NCBI GenBank assembly: GCA_029560805.1
Contig: JAKQKE010000187.1
Coordinates: forward strand, 1 to 39,065
DNA length: 39,065 bases
Source of the DNA: Spirochaetota bacterium
Lineage (GTDB): Bacteria; Spirochaetota; Spirochaetia; Treponematales; UBA12059
Direction: 5' to 3'
The position numbers and the translations under genes are program-made. Positions 21,502 through 29,441 of this stretch are shown here, one piece after another. Below the pieces are notes generated by a model, which saw nothing but the letters and a program-made list of their open reading frames with translations, did not search any database and was not told where the DNA came from. The first letter of the stretch is position 1. Every line of letters begins with the position of its first letter.

Positions 21502-23322
21502 CTATTTTTCGGTAATTGCCGCGCGGAGGCGTTCAGCGTGCCAATGGGCGCTCTCGGCGATTGCGCCGTATAGCTCGGCTGTACGTTCGAGGCTACCGAC
21601 GCCGTACCCATGGACGGCCTTCGCGGAGGTAGCGGCTGTATCGACGATGAAGCCGACTACGGCCTTGGCTTCGCTACCGAGCACGGCGTCGTCTATGGCG
21701 GATAGCTCGGCCAGGGCCGAGCCGAGATCGGCGCGGCCGATGGCTCCACGGGCTATGCCGACGGCCCGCTCGGCCAGGGCGGCGACCCGCGATAGCTCGC
21801 CGACGAGGCCGTCGACGATGAGGCCTACGGCGTCCGGATCGGCCTGGGCCGCCGCTTCCATCGCGGCGGTGGCGGCGCGCAGGCATGATCCTATCCTATC
21901 CCTGGCGGGCGCCAAGGCGAGCGGCTCCTCGGGACCGGCAGACGCTAGTCCGTCTATCGCCAGGCCTCGGTTCGACAGATTCACGGTACGGGCCTCCGGG
22001 TGCATGGCCGCGTTGCAGGAGAACCACGAGGCGTAGAGCGACAGGCGCTCGTCGCTGACGACCGCGGAGCCGTCGTTGGCCGTGGCGGTGAACGGCCTGC
22101 CGCCCCGCATCGCCTCGAAAGCGGCGTTGGAGGAAGGCCTCAGCCGGTCGCCCGACGCGAGGGCCCGTTGCTCGAATAGGCTGGCCCTCGCGTGGGTCCT
22201 GCCGTCCGGGAACGACAAGTCGAGGCCCGCCATGTAGATCGGCGAGCAGCCGAGCGTCCGCGCGAAGTCCCAGGCCGTCGTCGATACCGATCCGCCGGCC
22301 CCGAGCCGCCCTTTAGCCTGGCCGAGTCGGCTCTCGACGTAGGCTCCGAGGGGATAGATCGACGAGCAGAGGACCGTTCGCCCGCCGGGTCGCCACGACT
22401 CGCCGCGCAGGACCGACGGCCAGACAGCGGCCTCGGACACCAGTATCGCGCCGTCGGCCCGGCACCGGTCCAGGTGGCGGGCGTTCCAGTATTGCGGGTC
22501 GACGACGACGACGAAGTCCGGCGTCACGCCGTAGCGTAGCGCCGATCGCAGGGCCGTGTCGACGCAGACGACAACGCAACGCTCGGCCAGGTCCGGTAGC
22601 GAATCGGCTAGGTCGTCCAACGACGGCCCGGCCGCCAGTACCAGAGCCGGCAAACCCGAGAAGGCGCCGGCGATAGCGGATACGCCGGGCGAAGCCGCGG
22701 CCTGCCGCAGGTTGACGGCCAGGTTTCTCACCCATAACCTGCCGAAGCGCTTGATCGTCGCCGCGTTCATATCGTCGCGCTTTCGATACCGCGCGACTTG
22801 GGATCGCATGGCCTCGGCCGCCTCCGGGAACGCGGCCATGGCGGCCTTGTTCTCGATTACCTCGATGGTCCGCGGAGATGCGTCGTTAAGGTAGTCGGTC
22901 AGTCCCCGCCCTCGAGGGCACAACGCGATCGAGAAGCGGGGCGATGCTATAAGCGCCGACAGGTCGACCAGGCGGAGCGAGGCGGCCAGCAAGGACGCGT
23001 CCGATTCCACCGCGCATACCGTCGCGCCGGAGTCGACGGCCGCCTTGGCCGCGTAGCCGAGCCCCAGGCCGAGGAACAGCAGGGTCGAGGCGCCGCTCGC
23101 GGCGGCTTCAGCCGCTATCCTATCGCCCTCGGCGCGTGGATCGTAGCGAGAGTGTAGCCAGGCGCCGGCAACCGTGGCTGTCGGATCGCCGCTCCGGGCG
23201 ACGACTGGCTCGAGCGGGTACGGCTCGGCCGCCGCGACGAGCTCCGCCAAGGCCGTCGAGCGGCTCCTCAGGGCGCGCATATTCGCCTCGAGGACGGTGT
23301 TGTCGGACGGCGACGCGTCCAT
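21502..23322 (-). CDS. DUF115 (6-hydroxymethylpterin diphosphokinase MptE-like/Maf) protein
   Basis: The 606-residue protein has an N-terminal Rossmann-like part (STLLFLGLGLGYAAKAAVDS near 75-95) and a central DUF115 domain. The DUF115 domain shows PALVLAAGPSLDDLADSLPD, VVCVDTALRSALRYGVTPDF and VVVVDPQYWN, then GCSPIYMAGLDLSFPDGRTH. In flagellated bacteria such Maf-type proteins help glycosylate flagellin with nonulosonic acids, and members are common in spirochaetes; the archaeal relatives make a pterin. I start it at ATG 23322, which overlaps the PBP stop by one base (TGATG) behind GGAG. The upstream extension belongs to the PBP coding end. The genetic coupling to a PBP and signal peptidase is unusual and may point to an envelope rather than flagellin target. 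Confidence 0.82.
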   Translation of the reverse strand: MDASPSDNTVLEANMRALRSRSTALAELVAAAEPYPLEPVVARSGDPTATVAGAWLHSRYDPRAEGDRIAAEAAASGASTLLFLGLGLGYAAKAAVDSGATVCAVESDASLLAASLRLVDLSALIASPRFSIALCPRGRGLTDYLNDASPRTIEVIENKAAMAAFPEAAEAMRSQVARYRKRDDMNAATIKRFGRLWVRNLAVNLRQAAASPGVSAIAGAFSGLPALVLAAGPSLDDLADSLPDLAERCVVVCVDTALRSALRYGVTPDFVVVVDPQYWNARHLDRCRADGAILVSEAAVWPSVLRGESWRPGGRTVLCSSIYPLGAYVESRLGQAKGRLGAGGSVSTTAWDFARTLGCSPIYMAGLDLSFPDGRTHARASLFEQRALASGDRLRPSSNAAFEAMRGGRPFTATANDGSAVVSDERLSLYASWFSCNAAMHPEARTVNLSNRGLAIDGLASAGPEEPLALAPARDRIGSCLRAATAAMEAAAQADPDAVGLIVDGLVGELSRVAALAERAVGIARGAIGRADLGSALAELSAIDDAVLGSEAKAVVGFIVDTAATSAKAVHGYGVGSLERTAELYGAIAESAHWHAERLRAAITEK

Positions 23323-25205
23323 CACTCCAGCCTCAACCTGATGACGGCTCCGGCCGCTATAGGCTCCCCGGGCGCCGGCGACTGCTCGCGAACCCATCCG
23401 TCGCCCTCTATCTCGACGACGAGGTCATCCCGGGCGAGCAGTCCGGTCAGCGCCCGCTTGGGCAGGCCTCGCAAATCGGGCATCGCGTCGCCTACCTCAG
23501 CCGCCTCGACTCCGCTGACCGCTATCCGACCGCCATGGGTCGCAGAGGCCGAACCGGAGCGGGCCACGCCGTAGAGGTCGGCGATCGCGTTCGCCGCGTC
23601 CTTGACGAAGGGGGCGGCAATACGTCCGCCGTACGTCGAGGCGCCTTTCGGGTTGAAGATGGCGGCATACACGATGTACTCGGGGTCCTCGCTCGGGAAG
23701 AGCGCTATTGTGCTCGCGATGAAGTCAGTATCCGAATAGCGGCGCGTCCTCGGGTCGATGACCTGGGCCGTACCTGTCTTCACAGACATGCGGAGGTCGT
23801 CGATGCGGGCGCGGCGGCCGGTACCGGAGTCGAGCACGGCCGCCTCCATCGAGCGCAGTATCGCCTTCGCCTCGTACTCGCCCATAACCCTACGTACCGC
23901 TATCGGCTGCGGCTCCTCGAGGACGATACCGTCTGCCGATACGATGCGACCGAGCGTCCTAGCGCGCATCAGCACGCCACCGTTCGCCACGACAGTCGCC
24001 GCGTCGGCCATCTGCAGCGCCGTGACGAGCAGCTCCTGTCCCATCGCCATGGTCGGCTTCGTCCTGCCGGACCAGTCCCCCGGCCGCCTCATGAGCCCGG
24101 GGCTCTCGCCTGTCAGGTCGGCGCCGACGCGCTCACCGAAACCGAATTCCCGTATCTTGGCATAGAAGTCTATATCCGATACCGTCTCGGAGGCGTAGGC
24201 GGCGCCGGCGTTGCACGAGTACTCGAGAATGTTAGTCACGTCGACGTTGCCGTGGTGGCCGAGGCACTTGATGACGATCTCCTCGCCGGATGCCGTCACC
24301 TTCTCGTAGCTTCCGTCGCAGAAGAAACGCGAGCGCTCGTCGATGCCGCCGAGGGCCATCAACGAGGCCATGCTGTATACCTTGAAGACCGATCCCGGCT
24401 CGTAGGCGTAGATGGCCACGCGGTCGGTCCACGCCGACCGATCGACCGCCATGAAATCGTTCGGGTCGAAATCCGGCAGGGATACGTACGCCAGGATATC
24501 GCCGGTCTTCGCTTCCATCGCGACGAGGGCCAGGGCTTCGGCGGCGTTCTCCTCGAGAACGGCGCGGGAAAGCGTCTCGAGGCGGTACTGGAGATCGGCG
24601 TCGATGGTCAGGTAGACGGCGTCGCCGTACGCATAGCCTCCTCCGGCCTCCTTCGGGTCGGCCGACAGCCATGAGTCGAAGGCCGCCTCGGCGCCGGACA
24701 AGCCCTTGTTCTCGGTGCCGACGAAGCCGACAAGGTGGGCCGCAAGCGCGCGTTCCGGATACACCCGGCCGGATACACGGTCGATCCGGAGGCCGTTCAC
24801 GCCCTCGTCGCGTATGACGCGCTCGAGTTCCTTGGCCGCGTCGCCCGAGACGCGCCGGGCCAGGTACGCGAAGTCCGCCCCGTCTTCGGCCAGCTTGCCC
24901 GCAAGCACTTCCGGGTCGACGCCGAGCGCTGCCGAGGCCGAACGCGCGAACGAACCGACCTTATCCGCCTGGAAGGACGGCTTCCAGATCGAGACGTCAT
25001 AGAGGTCGGTATCGACCGCGAGAAGGCGGCCCTCCCGGTCGTAGATCGGGCCACGTATCGAGACGACTCTGGAGGCCGAGGCCGATGGCCGATCCGCCCC
25101 GGCGCCGCCGGCCAGGCGGGCGTAGCGCACCAGGGTCGAGCCGGCAACGGCCAGCAACGCGGCGATGATGACGTAATGACGGATAAAGCGCTTATCGATC
25201 GACAT
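23322..25205 (-). CDS. Class B penicillin-binding protein (FtsI-like D,D-transpeptidase) with C-terminal PASTA domain
   Basis: The 627-residue protein has one N-terminal membrane anchor (residues 10-25), a PBP dimerisation region (about 48-180) and a transpeptidase domain (about 195-555). The active-site motifs are all present: SVFK with Ser272/Lys275, SCN at 330-332 and KTG at 476-478. A PASTA domain (about 563-627) follows, with MPDLRGLPKRALTGLL and EQSPAPGEPIAAGAVIRLRL. It cross-links peptidoglycan in the periplasm, probably in septal synthesis, since PASTA-bearing FtsI proteins are typical of septal PBPs. No ftsL, mur or mraY genes are adjacent, so it lies outside the usual dcw cluster. 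ATG 25205 lies 14 bases inside the end of lepB. Confidence 0.93.
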   Translation of the reverse strand: MSIDKRFIRHYVIIAALLAVAGSTLVRYARLAGGAGADRPSASASRVVSIRGPIYDREGRLLAVDTDLYDVSIWKPSFQADKVGSFARSASAALGVDPEVLAGKLAEDGADFAYLARRVSGDAAKELERVIRDEGVNGLRIDRVSGRVYPERALAAHLVGFVGTENKGLSGAEAAFDSWLSADPKEAGGGYAYGDAVYLTIDADLQYRLETLSRAVLEENAAEALALVAMEAKTGDILAYVSLPDFDPNDFMAVDRSAWTDRVAIYAYEPGSVFKVYSMASLMALGGIDERSRFFCDGSYEKVTASGEEIVIKCLGHHGNVDVTNILEYSCNAGAAYASETVSDIDFYAKIREFGFGERVGADLTGESPGLMRRPGDWSGRTKPTMAMGQELLVTALQMADAATVVANGGVLMRARTLGRIVSADGIVLEEPQPIAVRRVMGEYEAKAILRSMEAAVLDSGTGRRARIDDLRMSVKTGTAQVIDPRTRRYSDTDFIASTIALFPSEDPEYIVYAAIFNPKGASTYGGRIAAPFVKDAANAIADLYGVARSGSASATHGGRIAVSGVEAAEVGDAMPDLRGLPKRALTGLLARDDLVVEIEGDGWVREQSPAPGEPIAAGAVIRLRLE

Positions 25206-25797
25206 CCTCGGCAGCGTCCTTGCTTAAAATCGTTCGTAACGTCGGCTCGGCGGCTCCGCCGAACCACAGTAGCACCTTTCCGGCCAGTTTCTCAATCGGT
25301 ACAGCCCCGTAGCGCCTCGAGTCTATCGAATGTTCAGCGTTGTCGCCGACGACGAAGGCCTTGCCTGCCGGAAGGTACGCCGTACCGGCGAGCGACGAGC
25401 GCGGAGACGGGCCTAGGGAGACGACGCCTCCTCGCCCGCGCAGGCTGCCGGCCTCCGCTACGATGAAGGCCGGGCCGACGTCGAACACGCGCTTGATGGC
25501 CTTGCGACGCTCGGGCGGGAACGGCGACACGAGCACGATGTCACCCGGGGCAGGCTCTCCCCAGCGGACCAGGTACGATCCAGATAGCGGTAGGCGGAGA
25601 CCGTAGGCGCAGGGCGCGACGACGGCCACGGCGCCGGAGCCTATGGTCGGACTCATCGACTCGCCGCTGACTATGACGAGGTCCAGGGCGAACGCCTTGA
25701 GCGCTACCGCGAGCGCCACGGCAGCGACTATGATGCGCGCCGCTGAGAGCCGGCCCCGGGGCGATCCGCGCCACCTATCGGGCTCGACCTCCGTCAA
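25192..25797 (-). CDS. lepB: Signal peptidase I
   Basis: This 201-residue inner-membrane serine protease cleaves secretory signal peptides. One membrane segment (residues 20-38) precedes the nucleophile region VSGESMSPT with Ser47. The general-base lysine is Lys102 in RRKAIKRVF. The later box VVGDNAEHSIDSRRYGAV at 149-166 is also typical. It starts at TTG 25797; an in-frame stop lies just upstream, so no longer form exists, and GAGG is about 12 bases before it. It overlaps the PBP gene by 14 bases, which indicates tight co-translation. Its substrates would include the secreted proteins in this window. Confidence 0.92.
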   Translation of the reverse strand: MTEVEPDRWRGSPRGRLSAARIIVAAVALAVALKAFALDLVIVSGESMSPTIGSGAVAVVAPCAYGLRLPLSGSYLVRWGEPAPGDIVLVSPFPPERRKAIKRVFDVGPAFIVAEAGSLRGRGGVVSLGPSPRSSLAGTAYLPAGKAFVVGDNAEHSIDSRRYGAVPIEKLAGKVLLWFGGAAEPTLRTILSKDAAEDVDR

Positions 25798-25848
25798 CGG
25801 GCAGCCCCGGCCTCAACGCCGCGCCATAATGCGCCGATAGATAATCGT

Positions 25849-27069
25849 ATGGAAATGCAGACTGTCATCGCGGATCAGTATATAGCAAGAAGGCGAAAGC
25901 CGATACGAATCAGCGTCGATCGCGGGTTCTCGCATAGCTTGGCCGACGGCCGCATCGCCATGAAACCGGCCAGGCGCGAGAGCCGGCCCGTGACGCTCGA
26001 GCCGAGCGAGCCGTCATGGAGGCAATCCATCGGCAGACGCGCCAAGGCTCGGCCCAACCAGCCAGGCGGTCGGGTCGCAAAGCGGGTAGCCGTCATCGAT
26101 TCCATCTCCGGGCTCGTCGAAGCGCTCGCTTCTCCGAGGGTCGCTACGCCGATCGCCGGGATCGCCGGCGCGATAGCGCTCATGGTCGCTATCGCGGCGG
26201 TCGGAGCCTTCGGGCGCCCCGCCGACCTCACCTCCTTCGTCCTACCTGACGACGGCTCGTCCGCGGCGATCCTACTCGACGCGCTATCGCCGGCCGCCGA
26301 CTATGGGGCCGATTCGATACCGACCCCCGAGTTGCCGATGACGCTCAGGATAGCGACCTATACGGTAGCGAAGAACGATACGCTCGACGCCATTTCCAGG
26401 CGATACGGCCTACGGATGGACACGCTGATCAGCGTCAACGGCCTCGGCGACGCGCGACGCATCATCTCAGGCTCGACGCTCAAGGTGCCGAACCTAGACG
26501 GCGTCGTCCATACGGTGACGAAGGGCGAGTCGCTCGCAGGCATCGCCGCGGCCAAGGGCGTCTCCGTGCTCGATATCGTCGACGCGAACGATTTGGCCAG
26601 CCAGACCATCCTGCCGGGCCAGAGCCTATTCATCCCCGGGGCGAGGCTGTCCTCGTACGACCTCAAGAAGGCGCTCGGCCAGCTCGTCATCTGGCCGATC
26701 AACGGCAGGATCAGCTCGAACTTCGGCTACCGCCCCAATCCGTTCACCGGCGTCAGGCAGTTCCATAACGGCCTGGACATAGTCGGCCCGCTCAACGCTA
26801 CGGTGAAAGCCGCGATGGATGGCAAGGTGGCGGAAACCGGCTACAGCGCCGTCTTCGGCAATTTCGTCATCCTGAGCCATCCCGAGGGATACCAGACGCT
26901 CTACGCCCACCTGAACAAGATCAGTGTCAAGGCCGGCGTATCCATAGCTCAAGGCTCGCCGGTCGGTTTACTCGGTTCTACCGGGTATAGTACCGGCCCC
27001 CATCTGCACTTCGGCGTCTTCAAGCGAGGCGCGCCTTTGGACCCGCTCAAGCTGCTCAAAGGCGGCTGA
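25849..27069 (+). CDS. LysM/M23 family metallopeptidase (membrane-anchored)
   Basis: The 406-residue protein has a basic cytoplasmic N-terminus and a membrane segment (about 98-122, IAGIAGAIALMVAIAAVGAF). Two LysM peptidoglycan-binding domains follow (about 168-211 and 214-258; YTVAKNDTLDAISRRYGL and HTVTKGESLAGIAAAKGV). The M23 endopeptidase domain (about 275-400) has its zinc ligands in RQFHNGLDI (His and Asp) and in HLHFGV. It should cut or bind peptidoglycan in the periplasm, or serve as an activator if the cutting site is inhibited. The ATG has no Shine-Dalgarno. ATG at 25855 is a second candidate; TAGATAAT just upstream could act as a -10 box. It is divergent from lepB across 51 bases. 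Confidence 0.92.
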   Translation: MEMQTVIADQYIARRRKPIRISVDRGFSHSLADGRIAMKPARRESRPVTLEPSEPSWRQSIGRRAKARPNQPGGRVAKRVAVIDSISGLVEALASPRVATPIAGIAGAIALMVAIAAVGAFGRPADLTSFVLPDDGSSAAILLDALSPAADYGADSIPTPELPMTLRIATYTVAKNDTLDAISRRYGLRMDTLISVNGLGDARRIISGSTLKVPNLDGVVHTVTKGESLAGIAAAKGVSVLDIVDANDLASQTILPGQSLFIPGARLSSYDLKKALGQLVIWPINGRISSNFGYRPNPFTGVRQFHNGLDIVGPLNATVKAAMDGKVAETGYSAVFGNFVILSHPEGYQTLYAHLNKISVKAGVSIAQGSPVGLLGSTGYSTGPHLHFGVFKRGAPLDPLKLLKGG

Positions 27070-27163
27070 TTATGGCAGGAATCCGGCACTTCGGCTCCAG
27101 GCGCCTCCGGACGCTTGCGATTCATACGACGAGCGAGTACGATCGGCGAGGTACGGGGGGTAT

Positions 27164-27307
27164 ATGAAGAAGCTCGTCATCGGAATCATAGCCGTATTGG
27201 CCATCGTCACCTTCATACGCGATTTCTCCGTTTCGCCGCGTCAAGTTGTCGCCCAAGACGTCGGGCAGACCATGCAGTCGAGTATGGGTACCATTGTCAC
27301 CAACTGA
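27164..27307 (+). CDS. 47-residue single-pass membrane peptide
   Basis: A short open frame begins at ATG 27164 behind GGGGGG (27155-27160) and runs 47 codons. The peptide starts MKKLVIGIIAVLAIVTFIRD, a classic basic start plus one hydrophobic segment, then a polar tail of about 27 residues ending MGTIVTN. It looks like a real small membrane or secreted peptide, since the start is well placed and a strong terminator follows 25 bases after the stop. It lies 94 bases after the M23 peptidase gene and may be in the same transcript. I recognise no family. Confidence 0.6.
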   Translation: MKKLVIGIIAVLAIVTFIRDFSVSPRQVVAQDVGQTMQSSMGTIVTN

Positions 27308-27331
27308 TGGCTACGCGCTCGAGACTCCTAG

Positions 27332-27362
27332 ACCGCCCCTTCACGGGGCGGTTTATTATTTT
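27332..27362 (+). terminator. Rho-independent terminator after the small membrane peptide gene
   Basis: ACCGCCCC and GGGGCGGT form an 8-bp stem with a five-base loop, followed by TTTATTATTTT. It insulates the following sigma-54 promoter from upstream transcription. Confidence 0.88.
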
Positions 27363-27499
27363 CTAGACGCATAAAAAGCGTGTTTGTGTACTGAAGTAGA
27401 CTATTGTTTCTGCCGACATGCTATCGCAAGTTATTATTGTAAGCTTATTTGGTTGTTTCATAATTACTTAGTGACGAGAGGCCCATGCTCTCAAATTTC

Positions 27500-27515
27500 T
27501 GGCACGCTTCTTGCA
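27500..27515 (+). promoter_or_regulatory. Near-perfect sigma-54 (-24/-12) promoter of the sigma factor gene
   Basis: TGGCACGCTTCTTGCA matches the sigma-54 consensus TGGCACG-N4-TTGCW throughout. GG (27501-27502) and GC (27513-27514) are exactly ten bases apart. The start point would be near 27526, followed by AGAGG (27527-27531) and the ATG at 27541. The AT-rich 135 bases upstream (27365-27499) hold the palindrome TAAGCTTA at 27440-27447, a possible activator site. Confidence 0.9.
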
Positions 27516-27540
27516 TCAAATATGGCAGAGGTAACAGGAA

Positions 27541-28383
27541 ATGAGTGCCAGAACAAATAAGTCAATATCTGAGGACACGCTTAAAATGTACTACGAGCGG
27601 GTAAAGCAGATACCGCTCCTCAGCGCCGAGGACGAGCGGGATCTCTCGATGCGCATCCAAGCCGGCGACGAGGCCGCCAGGACGCAACTCATCGAAGCCA
27701 ATCTCAGGCTGGTCATTAAGATAGCGCGTGCCTTCTCGAATTTCGACGTTCCCCTTATCGATCTTATCCAGGAAGGGAACATGGGCCTGATCAAGGCGGC
27801 CGAGCGGTTCGACTACCGCAGGAACGTACGTTTCTCCACCTATGCCTCGTGGTGGATCAAGCAGTCGGTGACCCGCTCGCTCGTCAACTCACGGCGCGCC
27901 ATTCGGCTTCCCCACCGTAAGGAAGAGCTGATACGACGCATCCACAGGACCTACGGATACCTGTCCCAGGCCCTCTCACGGGAACCGAGCAGCCTCGAGA
28001 TAGCGAACGAGCTCAACATCGACGAGAAGAACGTGCAGGAAGCCTTGGAGATGTCGGGCGCCATCATGCCGCTCGAGGGCGACTCCGACGATTCGGAGAG
28101 CGGCTGCGTACTGGACGTCTACGCTGACGAGACCTACAGCCCCGACGCGGCCTTCGCCCGCGATTGCCTTAGGGAAAAAACCGTCAGCCTGCTCGAGGCT
28201 CTGCTCGAGAAAGAACGCCAGGTATTGATCTATCGCTTCGAGCTGTACGGTAACAAGCGCAAGACGCTCAAGGGCATCGGCCAGAGCATGGGTATATCGG
28301 CTGAGACCGTGCGGCAGATCGAGAAACGGGCCATCCGCAAGCTGCGCGAGCATACCGAATACGCCGACTTCATAGGAGCCTGA
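27541..28383 (+). CDS. Sigma-70 family alternative sigma factor, RpoS/short RpoD type
   Basis: The 280-residue protein lacks the acidic region 1.1 of housekeeping sigma. Region 1.2 is at about 12-45 (LKMYYERVKQIPLLSAEDE). Region 2 has LIEANLRLVIKIARAF, LIDLIQEGNMGLIKAAERFD and RFSTYASWWIKQSVTRSLVN. Region 3 begins LPHRKEELIRRI, and region 4 has the HTH KGIGQSMGISAETVRQIEKR. The size and region layout match RpoS of Borrelia (about 267 residues) rather than RpoD. It is driven by a near-perfect sigma-54 promoter, the arrangement known for Borrelia rpoS. A short hairpin (GGAGCC-TGACAA-GGCTCC, 28375-28392) spans the stop codon. I leave the symbol open because orthology to rpoS cannot be proved here. 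Confidence 0.9.
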   Translation: MSARTNKSISEDTLKMYYERVKQIPLLSAEDERDLSMRIQAGDEAARTQLIEANLRLVIKIARAFSNFDVPLIDLIQEGNMGLIKAAERFDYRRNVRFSTYASWWIKQSVTRSLVNSRRAIRLPHRKEELIRRIHRTYGYLSQALSREPSSLEIANELNIDEKNVQEALEMSGAIMPLEGDSDDSESGCVLDVYADETYSPDAAFARDCLREKTVSLLEALLEKERQVLIYRFELYGNKRKTLKGIGQSMGISAETVRQIEKRAIRKLREHTEYADFIGA

Positions 28384-28404
28384 CAAGGCTCCCTACGGCG
28401 GCCC

Positions 28405-28445
28405 TTGCGAAAGACTCGGCCCGCGTCGTATAGTCCGACTATACG
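28405..28445 (+). promoter_or_regulatory. Promoter and 19-bp palindrome abutting the deacetylase start codon
   Basis: TTGCGA (28405-28410) and TATAGT (28429-28434) are separated by 18 bases. The perfect palindrome CGTATAGTC-C-GACTATACG (28427-28445) covers the -10 box and runs up to the ATG at 28446. The leader would be about five bases. A repressor bound there would block both transcription and start-codon access, which is inference. Confidence 0.55.
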
Positions 28446-29441
28446 ATGCCTACGAAACGTCCGAGGAAGTCGCCGCGCGATCGGGGCGCCTCGATCTTGC
28501 TCTATACGAGCGCGACTCTCGTGCTCATGTCGTTCGCGCTGGCCATAGCGTTGTCAAGCGCGGGCTCCCGGCCAGATCGCGATGCGCGGCTACCGAAGGC
28601 TGACGAGAGGCAGGAAACGGCGGCGCCGCCCGCGCCGTCCGAGGCCGTCCCGAAGGGAGATGGCGGAGCGGCCGGACCGGCCATGACGGATACGGGCCCC
28701 ACCGTCGCGCCCCAACGGCCGCAGCCGGTCGAGCGGCCCGCCCCGCGATCCAGAGGCGTCCTGGTCTTCGTTATCGACGACGCCGGGCACAACCGATGGC
28801 AGCTCGAGCCGTTCCTGAAGCTACCCGGACCGATAACGATAGCCGTGCTACCTGGACTTCCCCATACGGCGAACGCCGCGTCGATGGTCAAGGCGGCGGG
28901 CAAGGAGCTCATACTGCACCAGCCCATGGAAGCGCTGGGCGGCCTAGACCCGGGGCCGGGCGCGATACGGGCGGACATGGACGACGGGACGATACGCGAC
29001 ATCATTCGCGGCAACCTGGCCCAGGTGCCGGGGGCCAGGGGCGTGAACAACCATATGGGCTCCAAGGCGACCTCCGATGTGCGGGTGATGTCCACCGTGC
29101 TCGACGAGACCTCCGCCAACGGGCTCTATTTCCTGGACTCTTTAACCACAGGCGATTCCGTGGTACACTCCGTGGCTTCGCTGATGAGACAATCCGCATG
29201 GGAGCGTAGCGTGTTTCTAGATAATACCCCCGACAAGGCCTCGATCCTCAACTACATCGCCGAGGGCACCAAGATAGCCGAGAAGCGCGGCTACGCCGTC
29301 ATGATAGGCCATGTCTGGTCATCGGAACTGGCCCAGACCCTGGCTGACCTGTACCCGCAGCTCCTGGAGCAGGGTTTCAGCCTGTCGACCATATCGAGGA
29401 TCATGATGGACGACGACGACGATGACGATACTGGGTATTGA
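28446..29441 (+). CDS. Divergent polysaccharide deacetylase, YibQ family
   Basis: The 331-residue protein has one N-terminal membrane segment (about 16-36, SILLYTSATLVLMSFALAIA), a Pro/Ala-rich linker to about 95, then the YibQ domain. Visible family motifs are VFVIDDAGHN, ITIAVLPGLPHTANAA, LHQPMEA, GVNNHMGSKAT and AVMIGHVW. It belongs to the glycosidase/deacetylase fold (NodB relatives) and probably acts on an envelope glycan; the substrate is unknown. It ends in seven consecutive Asp residues (MMDDDDDDDTGY), and this coding run contains the tsaD start codon, so the two genes overlap by 20 bases. The ATG lacks a Shine-Dalgarno and sits against a palindrome. Confidence 0.87.
   Translation: MPTKRPRKSPRDRGASILLYTSATLVLMSFALAIALSSAGSRPDRDARLPKADERQETAAPPAPSEAVPKGDGGAAGPAMTDTGPTVAPQRPQPVERPAPRSRGVLVFVIDDAGHNRWQLEPFLKLPGPITIAVLPGLPHTANAASMVKAAGKELILHQPMEALGGLDPGPGAIRADMDDGTIRDIIRGNLAQVPGARGVNNHMGSKATSDVRVMSTVLDETSANGLYFLDSLTTGDSVVHSVASLMRQSAWERSVFLDNTPDKASILNYIAEGTKIAEKRGYAVMIGHVWSSELAQTLADLYPQLLEQGFSLSTISRIMMDDDDDDDTGY

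Noticed and set aside
21528-21543. Minus-strand TGGCACGCTGAACGCC, a sigma-54-like match with GG-N10-GC spacing
   Set aside because: It lies inside the coding end of the DUF115 gene, has ACGC in place of TTGC at -12, and no gene begins downstream of it on that strand.
23136-24674. Long plus-strand open frame opposite the PBP gene
   Set aside because: It has an Arg/Gly/Val/His-rich composition typical of shadow frames and lies opposite motif-bearing PBP sequence.
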